Assembly: GCA_965644315.1 (NCBI GenBank) | Contig: CBFFRQ010000067.1 | Location: 1-64,000 of the forward strand | Source: Caecitellus pseudoparvulus | Lineage: Eukaryota; Bigyra: Bicosoecida | DNA: 64,000 nucleotides | Direction of reading: 5' to 3' | In this document: piece by piece, positions 49,957-59,901 of the stretch | How positions within the stretch are numbered: position 1 is the stretch's first letter | Layout: the number at the start of each line of letters is the position of its first letter | Translations under genes and position numbers: made by a program | The notes under the pieces: generated by a model | The model's input: the letters and a program-made list of their open reading frames with translations, nothing else | Told to the model about the DNA's origin: nothing | Database searches by the model: none

Positions 49957-50906
49957 ATGGCGGCCAGCCTGCCCTCCACTGCGGACGATGAAGGCTTGGG
50001 TGGCGAGGGGGACTGGAGCCTGGATGACTCCCTCACTGGCGACGGTGGGGAGGCGGGCGCGCCAGGTGAGGTGCTGAACGCAGACGTGCAGGCCCTCGCG
50101 GCGGCGTGGGTGAATGAGAAGGTGGGTGGCCGCTGCCCGTCGCGAGCCGCACCATCTGCCAGAGCCCTGCAGCTTGTCCTTGTGCCGCAGAATGCACCAG
50201 AGGTACTTCCATACAAGGAGGAGCTCATGGTGTCCCTGACTGAGATCGTCAAGTCCCAGGTGCGGCAGCGCTTTGAAAGCACAAGGCCCCTGCTTTCGCC
50301 CAACTTGCAAGCGCCATGAACGGTGCAAGAGGCAACTGCACACCCACTGCCTTCCTGTCTTCTTACAGCAAGTGCTTGTGGATGAGCAGAGCGGCTCCGC
50401 CTCCATGTCCGTGCTGTCACAGCTGTATCAGGTGCGCGGGCAAAGTGGTGCCTGGGAAACGCACGCGAAACGCAGGCTTCCCTCCACCCCGCCCTCTGCA
50501 GCGTGACATCGAGCGCGTGACGTACCTCCTGTCAGCCTACCTGCGCACTCGCCTGCGGAAGATTCGCGACAACGTGCTGTACCTGCTCAGTGACAGCCAA
50601 GCCATGTACACGCTGCTGTCCCCGGCCGAGCAAGCCTTCTGCAGCGAAGTGGGCCAGCTGGTGGACCAGCAGTTGACAGGCACCGCGACGAGCCACCTTC
50701 CCCCTCGCATCGCAAAGTCCCTGCCGGAGGAAGGCATCACGGCGCCGCCTTCGCCTCACAAGTTCGTGCTGGTGGAGGCGCTCGTGGACGGTGCCAGCCT
50801 TCAAGCTGGGAGCGAGACGTACCGACCGGAACAGGGTGCCATCGCTGCCGTGGACTTCGTGCACGCACGTGCTTTGCTAGAAGAGGGCAGCGTGCGGCTA
50901 GTGTGA
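49957..50906 (+). CDS. SLD5: GINS complex subunit SLD5
   Basis: Four exons, 49957-50121, 50191-50259, 50369-50431 and 50502-50906, encode 233 residues (human SLD5 has 223). All introns are phase 0 with GTG donors and CAG acceptors. Family landmarks appear in order: LAAAWVNEK joined to NAPEVLPYK (helix 1), EIVKSQ, RDIERVTYLLSAYLRTRLRKI (the strongest SLD5 signature), LSPAEQAFCSEVGQL, HLPP, and the closing beta-domain end with EEGSVRLV. SLD5 is one of four GINS subunits that, with CDC45 and MCM2-7, make the replicative CMG helicase in the nucleus. Start ATG 49957 is the only one before the conserved helix that keeps an acidic N-terminus of plausible length. Complete and ordinary. Confidence 0.92.
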
Positions 50907-51046
50907 GGGTGCTTGCCTTCACGTGGAAGGAGGGTGCACGTGTGTGTGGCGAATGCCCCCCTGCAGCTGCTCCGCGCGGGGGGCTGTCACCCGCAGCCCA
51001 TCACTTGTCAGAAACCTACAAAACACAATCTGCACAATACATCACC

Positions 51047-52586
51047 ATGAAGCGCCCTCGAGAAGAAGCAACGTCGCCCGAAAGCCGTGCCAGTGCCGCC
51101 TCCGTCTCGCCGCTGCCTGCCCTTTCAGCAGCACATCCCAAGAAACGCCCCACCTCGCCAACCATGGCGATCCGGCGGCAAGCCAGCATTGACCGGTACG
51201 AGACCCACGTCAATGAGCAACTAGATGACCTCCTGACTGTGAGTGGCGAGTGTTTGCTTCCATTTCGCTGTGCTGTGTGCTGCAGCAGATTGGCGTGTTG
51301 AGTGGGTGCGGGAATTGCAGAATGGAAGGTGCTTCACCTGGGTGTGCAAACGCACCCCGTCAGCTGGTGCACGCGAGGCGTTTAGCGAGCACAGTGCATT
51401 TTAGCTGCACATTGCATCCATTCTCTCCTGCGCCACTTCCCTTGCACAGGACGTGCGCATCTTGCGGGACGAAGCGAAGAAGCTTCGAGATCAGCTGTCA
51501 GTGTACACGGAGCGAGCGGACCGCGTGGCCCACGACGACTTGTTCGCGCACTTGGGGGAGGCGGGCCAGGCCGACGTGCAGGCGAAAGTGACGCAAATCA
51601 TGGACTTGCTGCACAACGTCACCATCAACGTCTCCACCGTGCGCGCCCCGGAGCAGCTGCGGGACTACAACAAGGCCATGGGCACGCTGGAGACGGTGCG
51701 GGACCAACTCGGCGCAGCGACGGCGGCGGCAGACTTGGACAAGGTCAAGCAGCTGCGAGACCTCATCGCCACCAACGCCAACGCGACAGAGCCAGAGCCC
51801 TCCGGCCCCGTGAACTACAAGTACCAGTCCGTCGTGCTGGGGTGCACGAAGGAGGACCAGAAGCAGCTGCGAGCAGATTGGCGAGTGCTGCAGCAGCAGG
51901 CTGACCGCAGTGTGGAGCGGGTGGAGGCGGACGTGGAGGCACATGTGGCGGCGCCGGCGCCACCACCACCCCTGCGAGCGCCGTCCGACAGTGCTAGCAC
52001 CGCACCCCCCTCTGCCCCCCCTGTCGTTTCACCGGCAGTGGCGGCCGCTGGGGCGGCTGCTGCTGCTCGAAGGGCCGCCGCTGCTGCATCCAGCACGCCT
52101 ACACCCACACCCACACCCACGCCCACGCCGCCAGTGGCTGCTGACACTCAAGGCAGCGGTGTGGAGTCTGCCACGGCGCCTCCCCCACCCAAACGCCAGG
52201 CTGCCCAGACACAGCGTGGGCAGGTGCCACCGCAGCAGGGCAGGTGGCAGATGACACCTGAGGAGCAGTACTGGATGCAGCAGCGACGAGCTCAGGCAGC
52301 GGCTGATCAGCGCAGGCGCCAGGCGGCAGCTGCGCAGCGGCAGCGGGGTGGCGGTCTGTGGGGCCAGGGTTACTCCCCCCATGACGACGCCCCCACAGAG
52401 GAAGAGCTGCTGCGCGAACGAGCGGCACAGGCCGCAGCGGCGGAGCGTGCCAACGCCATCGCTGACGCACGTGCCAGGCGCGCACGCCAGAGGCAGTATG
52501 GTGGCTTGCCCATGGGACGGGGCTGGGGCGGTGGTGGGTTCGGGGATGGATTCTGGGGAGGTGGTGGCGGGGGGGGCTTCTTCTGA
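51047..52586 (+). CDS. Coiled-coil protein with Gly-rich C-terminus, function unknown
   Basis: Two exons, 51047-51238 and 51450-52586, joined in phase 0 across a 211-nt intron (GTGAGT donor, TTGCACAG acceptor); 442 residues. The N-terminus is basic and Ser-rich (MKRPREEATSPES). A helical region of about 170 residues follows (DEAKKLRDQLSVYTERADRV to RADWRVLQQQADRSVERVEA). A Pro/Ala-rich linker with a (Thr-Pro)n run comes next, then a Gln/Arg/Ala-rich helix and a tail of Gly with Phe and Trp. No family is recognised. The composition resembles RNA- or assembly-associated low-complexity proteins, but that is only an impression. It lies 140 bp downstream of SLD5 on the same strand. Confidence 0.75.
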
Positions 52587-52633
52587 GGTGTTCTCCTGCC
52601 TCGGATTGCACAGGTGCCACCCCAACGCCCCCC

Positions 52634-55600
52634 TCACTCTCCCTCGGCTGCGGCAGGGTGTGGACGGCTGCTGTGGAACCACTGCGCGAACGCCAAGAAC
52701 AAATTCAACTGCAACACCACTTCTGAAATGTGGCTCTCCAACACCAGGCGCTGGCGGTGGCCAGCTTGCAAGTGGACGCCCCCTTGCTCCCCCCCCGGCA
52801 CCCCCCCTCCCCCTGCCGCTGCAGCCCGCACCAGGAGCTGGCACTGGAACAGGTGCTGCAGCAGTGTTCCGAAATCGCTCAGCATGTGCGCTGACGCGGT
52901 TTCCGACCCCTTCTCACGCGGCTTGGCCGGCGGGGTGGGGGGTGCCAGCGCTGCTGCCAGGTCAGCGGGCGCCACTGACCTCCACGGCACGGCGTGGCGC
53001 TCCGCCCAAGACACGTGCTGCAGCAGACCTGTGACTGAGGCAGCGCCCTGCGAAGCTGCGCCCCAGTGCACGGTGCCTTGAGTTGCGGCAGTTGACTGTG
53101 CCGCCGCGGTGGCCAGGGTGGTGTGCAGTGTTGGCAGCGGCGTGGTGACCACCTGCCAGAAGCGACGTGACTGCAACATGGGCCCATCAGCGCCGGCTGG
53201 CTTGCTCGAAGGGGGTGGCTGCAGCAGCACCAGTGCATCCTCTGCACCGGCTTCGGAACACCCCTGCCACACCGACACCACTTCACCAGCCACGAAGCGC
53301 AGGTCAGTTGGACCGGGGCAGCACGGGTGCCCCTCCTCACCCCCCTCCTCACCTCCCCCCTCCTCATCACCCACCGTTGAGCTTGGCGGCACCAAGGCTC
53401 CAGCTCCGCCGCCTGCTGCCAAAGCAGCCAGGGCAGTGGCGTCCCCAGCCGTGCGCACATCCAGCGCCGACGCCTGAGCCATGAACAGACGGCGCATGTG
53501 ACGCAGCACGACCAGCAGACGGCACACATCCCCCAACACGCCGTGGGAGGTGCTCAGTAAAAACGCCGCCAAACGTCCATGCAGCAGTGAGGCAGCCTGT
53601 GAGCCGCTGCTGTGGGGGTGGGGTGCAGCCCCCCCCAGCAAGTTGCTGAGGGGGGGGTCCAAACACGGCACCGTGGTGGCGCCACCCTGGCTGCTGGCCG
53701 CCGAACCCTGTGTACCGTGGCCAACCTGGGCCATGGACGTGCCTGAGCCACCCAGCGCCGCAGAGGGTGGGGGCTGGGCCAGTGTGGCCGGCGCCTGCAG
53801 CCACAGTGGCGGGGCCAGGGCTGCTCCCGCCCGCCCCGCTCCCTGCACCACACGAGGGGGCAGGCGTGCGAAGCTGGTGAGGGGTTGCTTTAAGCTCGGC
53901 ACTCGCAGTGTGTGGCCCCCCCCCGGCATCAGCGGTGCCGCTGACAGTGCCATGAAGGCGCGTGTCGCGTGGCCCAAGTGCCAAGCCAGGAACATGAGAC
54001 AGCGCTGGTACAGTGTGTTCCACATCCCCTTCCACTTGCCGCGCATGGCGCCGTCCAACACGTGCTCCTCAGCCCGCGCCGCCAACATGCCGGCTTGGCT
54101 GCGAATGCTCATCCAAGCGTTGTGGGATGACAGCAGCGCCACCGTGTCCACCGGCCCGCTGGGCGACTTGGGCGCGCCCCCCTGCTGCGCCGCCCCGTGC
54201 AGCAGCGCAGCGTAGGAGGCTGCCCAGGTGAAGGCGGCGTCCTCTGTCCGGCCCAGCAAGCAGCTCTGCAGCACGCCCAGCGTGAACATGTCTGCTGCCG
54301 CGCTGGGGCCAACGTGGCGCGGTGCGGGAATGCTGAGCGCTGCAGACCCCACACTGCCGCCCAACGCCAAGTAATCGGCCAGACGCAAAGCGCCCTGCAG
54401 CGCAGCCGGCCCGCTCTCGTCGGCGATGGCCTGCACAGCAGTGGGCGGCAGCAAGACGCAGCCCTCGGCGAAGCCAGCTGCCACGGCATCCATGCCTTGT
54501 GTGAAGGAGACACCGCCCCCCTCCACACTGCTCTCGGAGCGCTGCGATGCGGCATCCACTTCGTCTGCTACCGAGGCGTCCTCGCGGACCTCTGCGCCCT
54601 GTGCTGCCAGTTGGGCCTCAACGGGGGGAGCGGACGTTTGGTGATGCGAGGGTGGCGCAATTTTCCGCAAATCCTCCGCAGCCCGCGCCAATCGCGCCCC
54701 CACCCGCCGTGTGGCGTCCGCCCACTGCACTGAGGGGGCGGGGCTTCCGTGCCTTGGGCTTGGGGAGCGGCGCTGCCTAGGCTGCTGCGGCTGTTGCTGC
54801 CTGGAGTGTCCGTGGCCCTGACGCCGGCGAGGCTGCTGTCTGGGCTGCAAGGCCTGCTGGTGCTGGTGGCGAGCCTCGTCGGCCTGGCGCTGCTGGTGGC
54901 GAGTCAACGCAGTGCGCCAGGCACTGAGGACTGTGGGCCTGTCCACGGCAGGGCGGGGTGCATAGGCACTGCCAACCCCCTCCTCGCCTTCTGACTCAGA
55001 CGTGGGTGTGTCGAAGTCACTCACCTCCTCCTCACTGCCCTCGCCGTCACTCCACACGGCGCCTTGGTCCACCCGCCCAACCTCCACCCACTCATGCGGT
55101 GCGGGGGCAGGCGCATACTCAGCAACGGCTCGAGAGTGAGCGGCATGGCGCTCCTGGGCATGCGATGTCACCTGCGCCACACTGCGTTGCTCACACGCCG
55201 GGCAGTGGCGGTGCCCACCCCCCCTGCTCCACACCGGAGGAGGTGCAGGCGCAGACTGGGCTGCAGGAGCAGCTGCATGGTGGCAGCACTCGCGCACATG
55301 CCTTGTTGGTTGTACCCTCGCCTGCGCCACTGGCTTGCGCACATGCCTGGTGGGTGCGGCGGCTTCATGTTCGCGAGGGGGGGGCTTGGCCGCTGCACCG
55401 GCGCCTTGCCTGGCTACCCGCTCCGGCTGCCGCTCACGTTGCACGCCGCCGTAGCACAGCACTGGCTGCACAGCTGCAGCAGGAGGCAAGGCCCTAGGCG
55501 CTGGCTCAGCCGCGGGAGGGGGCGGCGTGCTGCTCCGCCGCGCAGGCAGGGCACGCCACTGACTCCACGCTCGGGCCAGGCGCTGCCGCCGCTGGACAAC

Positions 55601-57013
55601 ACGCGCCACGGCCCGGCACAACAACGCAAAGGCATGCGTGCGTTGGCGGCGAGCCAGCAGCACAGGCAGCACCGCAGTGCGGGGCACGGCGCCTGACAAC
55701 GCACGCCCCTTCCACATCAGAAACGCTCGCTGCAGCGCAGTGGCACGCACCACCAGCTCTTGCCGCATCATGCACCGGCGCAAGCACTTGAACAGCGTGC
55801 GGCACATGCTGTGGCACCGCTGCACTTCGCGTTCAGCCTGTGCCTTGGCACGGTGCAGTGCCAGGTGTGCCAAGCCGTTGCTCTGCACCGCCGCCTTCAC
55901 GCGGCCGGCCAACTGCCGCCCCTGCATGGCCAGCAGCGTGTCAGCCAAGTGCACGCGCCGAGCATTCAGGGCCCTCTGTCCGTTCAACTCACACGTCAGC
56001 TCTGCCAGCTGCCGGCGCAGAGTGACAATCTCCTCAGCGGCCTGCATGGCCTCGCCTTGAGCCGTTTCGGCGGCGGCAGTGGCGGCGTCACGTTGTGCGG
56101 CAGCGGCAGCGGCAGCCTCCCCCACACCCCCTGCCCGCCGCACCTCCTCCGTCACGCTCCCCTGGGCAAGGGCCAGTGCATCTTCGAGTTGCGTAATACG
56201 CTGCAGCAGCGCCGTGGCTGACGTCGCCTCCCCCTTCAACCGCGCCACTTCCGCCTGCGCCGCGGCAGTGTGCGCTCGCTCCTCCGCGACAGCCGTCATA
56301 CGGTCCGCCTTCACATTGTCGTACATGCTCTTCAAACGGTGCACTTCATCTTGTGCGGCCTCCAACTCAGACTGCGCCTTGGCCCTCGCCGCCTTCACCA
56401 CCGCCACCTCCTCCTCCACCGCCGCTCGCCCCCGTCGACACCGCTCCAGCTCTTCGCTCAACGCCGCAATGTGCCGAGCACGGGCCTCCAAGTGCTCCGC
56501 TCGCTGCACTGCATCAGCTTCGCGAGCCGCCTTCTCACGGTCCAGCTCCATGCGGCAGGCGCGCAGGCGGTCCAGCAACCCCGTCACGCACCCCCGCCCC
56601 TCCTGCACTTGAGCCTCACTGGCAGACAGCTCCTGCCGCAGGTTGGCCACAGTGGCACGCTCACGGGCCAGCATGCTGACGAGAGTGACGTTGTCTCGCT
56701 GGATGCCGCCGGCGTCCGCGTCGCCGATGTCCGCCCGACACCGCCACAACTCCGTGGCCGACGCAGCGACGGCGCCCGATGCCACTGCCGCATCCAGACC
56801 AGCGTACGCCCGGTACAGGGCGGCTGTGGAGGGGTGCCCCCCACGCGACACTGCAGAGCGCGACATGAACCCCGGTCCAGGCGGTGCGTGGTCCCACTTG
56901 GTCGTGAACATGGCCTGGGAGTCCAGGGCGGCTTCCAACACCTTGTCGCGGGTCGCAGCGACGCCGTCGCCATCCTCTGCGACACAGGCGCGAAGGAAGC
57001 ACGTGCATGCCAT
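52634..57013 (-). CDS. Large coiled-coil protein, function unknown
   Basis: 1459 residues in one uninterrupted frame from the ATG at 57013. Residues about 105-360 are a strong coiled coil (for example ELERCRRGRAAVEEEVAVVK and RLKSMYDNVKADRM). Residues about 380-500 have Arg/Trp-rich helices spaced like short centrin-binding repeats (ALQRAFLMWKG, RLARAWSQWRAL), reminiscent of SFI1-type motifs but too few to assign. A disordered, Gln/Pro/His-rich stretch follows to about 830, then a mostly helical C-terminal half with Gly/Pro insertions. A role in cytoskeleton, centrosome or flagellar base is possible but not shown. The gene ends 47 bp from the stop of the convergent Gly-rich gene. Confidence 0.72.
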   Translation of the reverse strand: MACTCFLRACVAEDGDGVAATRDKVLEAALDSQAMFTTKWDHAPPGPGFMSRSAVSRGGHPSTAALYRAYAGLDAAVASGAVAASATELWRCRADIGDADAGGIQRDNVTLVSMLARERATVANLRQELSASEAQVQEGRGCVTGLLDRLRACRMELDREKAAREADAVQRAEHLEARARHIAALSEELERCRRGRAAVEEEVAVVKAARAKAQSELEAAQDEVHRLKSMYDNVKADRMTAVAEERAHTAAAQAEVARLKGEATSATALLQRITQLEDALALAQGSVTEEVRRAGGVGEAAAAAAAQRDAATAAAETAQGEAMQAAEEIVTLRRQLAELTCELNGQRALNARRVHLADTLLAMQGRQLAGRVKAAVQSNGLAHLALHRAKAQAEREVQRCHSMCRTLFKCLRRCMMRQELVVRATALQRAFLMWKGRALSGAVPRTAVLPVLLARRQRTHAFALLCRAVARVVQRRQRLARAWSQWRALPARRSSTPPPPAAEPAPRALPPAAAVQPVLCYGGVQRERQPERVARQGAGAAAKPPPREHEAAAPTRHVRKPVAQARVQPTRHVRECCHHAAAPAAQSAPAPPPVWSRGGGHRHCPACEQRSVAQVTSHAQERHAAHSRAVAEYAPAPAPHEWVEVGRVDQGAVWSDGEGSEEEVSDFDTPTSESEGEEGVGSAYAPRPAVDRPTVLSAWRTALTRHQQRQADEARHQHQQALQPRQQPRRRQGHGHSRQQQPQQPRQRRSPSPRHGSPAPSVQWADATRRVGARLARAAEDLRKIAPPSHHQTSAPPVEAQLAAQGAEVREDASVADEVDAASQRSESSVEGGGVSFTQGMDAVAAGFAEGCVLLPPTAVQAIADESGPAALQGALRLADYLALGGSVGSAALSIPAPRHVGPSAAADMFTLGVLQSCLLGRTEDAAFTWAASYAALLHGAAQQGGAPKSPSGPVDTVALLSSHNAWMSIRSQAGMLAARAEEHVLDGAMRGKWKGMWNTLYQRCLMFLAWHLGHATRAFMALSAAPLMPGGGHTLRVPSLKQPLTSFARLPPRVVQGAGRAGAALAPPLWLQAPATLAQPPPSAALGGSGTSMAQVGHGTQGSAASSQGGATTVPCLDPPLSNLLGGAAPHPHSSGSQAASLLHGRLAAFLLSTSHGVLGDVCRLLVVLRHMRRLFMAQASALDVRTAGDATALAALAAGGGAGALVPPSSTVGDEEGGGEEGGEEGHPCCPGPTDLRFVAGEVVSVWQGCSEAGAEDALVLLQPPPSSKPAGADGPMLQSRRFWQVVTTPLPTLHTTLATAAAQSTAATQGTVHWGAASQGAASVTGLLQHVSWAERHAVPWRSVAPADLAAALAPPTPPAKPREKGSETASAHMLSDFGTLLQHLFQCQLLVRAAAAGGGGVPGGEQGGVHLQAGHRQRLVLESHISEVVLQLNLFLAFAQWFHSSRPHPAAAEGE

Positions 57014-57529
57014 GCCCAGGCCACTGCTATGGTCTACAGTGCACGTTTACTCACGTTTGTGCTCAGATGTGCCTGCGAGAGGGCGGGCGGTGGCTGTGCC
57101 CTCAGCCGCGCCACCGGACTGGGCGCCAAGTGCGGAAGTTGAAGCAGACGCCATGGCTGCAAGAGGCACAGGCAGCTCAGCAATGCATGAGAAAGGGCTC
57201 AGCATAGGATCACCATCACAGCAAAAGCTGCAGGGTGCGTTGGTTTTGCCGCCAGCTGGAGTTCCTCACGCCCCAGGTCTCCTGCCTCACACAACTGCTT
57301 GCTTCGTCCACGCCACACACCAGAGCATTCACCTGAAATCCAACACAGCTGGGGGTGGGTCACAAACTGCAGAAGCTGCACCTTACAGCAGCTGCTCCTT
57401 GTTGATGCTGCCCGCCAGCTGACACGCGGCAGTGCATTGCGAGGACAGGCAGGCAGTGCTGGGCGCACACTGCACCCACACACAAAACAGCTCTGGCTGC
57501 ATGGGGGTCGGCGCGATCCATGCAGCCAG
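57014..57529. other. Intergenic stretch, no gene recognised
   Basis: About 0.5 kb upstream of the coiled-coil gene and downstream of the DNAJC11-like gene, both on minus. It probably contains the promoter of the former. No ORF is convincing. Confidence 0.5.
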
Positions 57530-59052
57530 TCACCCCTGGTCTGCAGATGCACGGGACTCTCTCTGCCCCCGCCACTGCCGCCACACCAGGCCCCCCACGG
57601 CCACACCTGCCAAGACAGTCAGCCCCGCCACCACCGCCCACCCGCCAGTGCCGAGTGAGTCACCTGTCCCTGAGTCACTCACAGCCGTGCAGTCCTGCTG
57701 AGTCGGGATGTGTGAGGAAGTGTGCCTGCGCTTGACGAGGGAGGGTCGGCGCTTGCGACCTGGCGTCGCGGGCGGGGCTGGTGCGACCCCCCCCTCCACC
57801 CCCCCAGCATCCAGCAGAGCAGTGTGCGAAGGAGCAGTGGCGGCAGAGAAGGCAGCAGCTGCTTCGTCGGGTGCGAGACTGTGGCGCCTGCGATCGGGGC
57901 GGCCTCGAGCGCCCCGCCTCGCACTGCGACCTGCTCCCCCCGCTGGCCCGGCACACTGCAGGGCTGACGCCAGGGCAGTCAGTGCCGCGTGGTCGGCATC
58001 CAGATGGGGGCAGGGCTTGGCGTGCCTGGATTTGGGCAGTGTGAGGGCCTTACCGTCCTCCGCCCAGGCCACGTGTGGGCGACCAGCGTACCAGTACCGT
58101 ACCGTGAGACACTTGACCTGGCGGGGAGCTGGGTCCATGAATCCAGGCAGCGTGTGGCGCGGCGTGTCACACAGCACCACACGAGCCTGTGTACCGCTGG
58201 GCGTGTCGGCCTCCTCCACCATGCACTGCACTTGCCGAGTGACGTTTTGCACGGCGCCAGCACACTGCTGCCGCACCGCCTGCAGCGGCATGCTGTCCAC
58301 GTCACCCTGCACCGCTGAAAAGTCACCGTACAAGGCTCCTGCTACGATGACCCCACCAACACCGCACCGATCAGCTGATCGGGCCACCTCGCACGCTCGT
58401 GTGTACTCATCCTGTGTCGCAGGCGGCGCAAGCAATTTCCGCAAAGCCAACACATGCTGCGCCCGAGCAAGAAAAGGCGCTGCGGCATTCACGCACCACA
58501 CTCGCTCCAAGGTACGAGTTAACTCGCTTCCGTTCCAGGAGGGCCAGCCGCTTCCCCTGCGATTTCGAGGCACCGGCGCACCTGCATCACTTGTGTCACT
58601 GCCCGCGCCACGCCAGCGGCAACTCACCACGACGCTGTTCTCGTCGTTCAGCGCGCTGAAACGGCGCAGGCACTCCTCCTCGTCCATGAGCAACTTGTGT
58701 GCTCGCGTCAAGTCCTTGGCCAGGGCGCTGCAAGCGGAAGGAAAGCATTCGCGTGCCGTCTCGCACGCCCATGCCGTTGGCGCGGCACGCACCTGTCTCT
58801 GGCGCTGGCACGATCCGGGTGCAGGCGCCGGATGACGCTGCGGTACGCCACCTCCACCGCCGCCTTCCACCGCTGCACCGAGGCATCCTGCGAGAGGGCT
58901 TCTCCCTGCTCAGGAAACATGCCCTGCAGTCCCAGCAGGCGTTGTGCTGCAGCGACAGCCTCCGGCCCGTCACCCGCCACATCGTCACCCGGCAGCGGCT
59001 GCGGCGCAGGGTGGTACCGCACCAGAGCGAGGCTCTGCGTGGCCACAGGCAT
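57530..59052 (-). CDS. DNAJC11-like J-domain protein with DUF3395 region and membrane anchor
   Basis: Proposed exons 58793-59052 and 57530-58727 are joined across a 65-nt intron (GTGCGT donor, CTTGCAG acceptor); 485 residues. The J-domain core is VAYRSVIRRLHPDRA, with HPD intact; the split falls after it. A DUF3395-like region follows, with GVIVAGALYGDFSAV and LPGFMDPAPRQVKCLTVRYW matching the pattern known from DNAJC11. Near the C-terminus is one membrane segment (WAVVAGLTVLAGVAVGGLVW). DNAJC11 proteins sit at mitochondrial membranes and support cristae and MICOS; the same place is inferred here. A good GTGAGT donor at 58627 inside the second exon (after NDENSVV) suggests one more intron, so the middle of the protein may be shorter. 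Confidence 0.72.
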
Positions 59053-59448
59053 GGTGCATGGAGAGTGTGGGTGTGGTTTGGCAGGAGCAAGGTCAAATGA
59101 AGGATTCGCCACACAAAGGTTGTGCTGGTCTTGATTTTGGCTTAGCGAGGTGAAAATTGCGACCTATCGTACAAAACGCGAGAACATGCACTCAAGATCA
59201 TCAAGTCAGAAGTCGCAGACCGCGGCATACACACACTGGACGGTAGAACGTAACAACATTCGTTTTGCATTGTGCAAGCGTGCACGGCGCCGGTATGTTC
59301 CGTGGAAAGAGTGCTAGCTCGTCTGCCTCATCTGAGCTTGGTCGAGTACCGGTCCACACTGCAAGCGGCAGTGAGCGGGGCACCAGGAGCGGGGGGACGC
59401 AGGGCAACAACAGGACGCCCCACTCGCCCCAACAGCGTCCTGGACTGT
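59053..59448. other. Intergenic stretch, no gene recognised
   Basis: About 0.4 kb holding the upstream region of the DNAJC11-like gene and the 3' end of the small minus-strand gene. Nothing else is seen. Confidence 0.5.
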
Positions 59449-59709
59449 TCAGGGCCCGGACAGCGTGAAGCCAGCTGGTGCGTCGGGTGGCGCCTTGGTT
59501 GCCAGGTGGTACTTTGCCAGGAAGTATGTGATGGTGCCGACGATGAGGCCGTTCACCAGCAGACTGCCTTGCTGTGGATCGGTCTGGGAGGGTGGCTTCG
59601 GGGGAGCTGCAGAGGAGCTCGCACAGGCCCTGAAGGGGGCTGGTGGTGACGGTGCGGATTTCGGCAGAGCGTGCGCAAAGCGCCGCAGCGCCACCAGCCC
59701 ACTCGCCAT
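59449..59709 (-). CDS. Small single-span protein, probably mitochondrial
   Basis: 86 residues from the ATG at 59709 (MASGLVALRRFAHALPKS). The N-terminus is Arg/Ala/Ser-rich without acidic residues, as in mitochondrial presequences. A Pro/Ser-rich linker follows, then one hydrophobic segment (LLVNGLIVGTITYFLAKYHL) and a short tail. The frame is open upstream, but the longer form would bury the presequence. No family is recognised; the size suggests an accessory subunit of an inner-membrane complex, which is a guess. It is divergent with the ZNF830-like gene, 192 bp away. Confidence 0.65.
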   Translation of the reverse strand: MASGLVALRRFAHALPKSAPSPPAPFRACASSSAAPPKPPSQTDPQQGSLLVNGLIVGTITYFLAKYHLATKAPPDAPAGFTLSGP

Positions 59710-59901
59710 GACACGTCGCAAAAGGGGCACGCAAGGACACAGCGTCAAATACAAAACTGATGCAAATCTCAGGAGTTGATTTTTTTTCAAGATCACGGTG
59801 GTTGTGTAAGCGTGCGTGTCTCCACGGCTGAATGTGCTTCGGGCCATCTTCTTCGGGCGACCATCTCACCTGGCGCAACGGAATCGGAGGACGGACGAGA
59901 C
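59710..59901. promoter_or_regulatory. Short divergent promoter
   Basis: 192 bp between opposing starts of the small minus-strand gene and the plus-strand ZNF830-like gene. It includes a run of eight T. No defined element is recognised. Confidence 0.4.

Noticed and set aside
50316-50501. Separate small ORF between SLD5 exons
   Set aside because: It reads through two introns; the spliced SLD5 frame explains the conserved residues on both sides.
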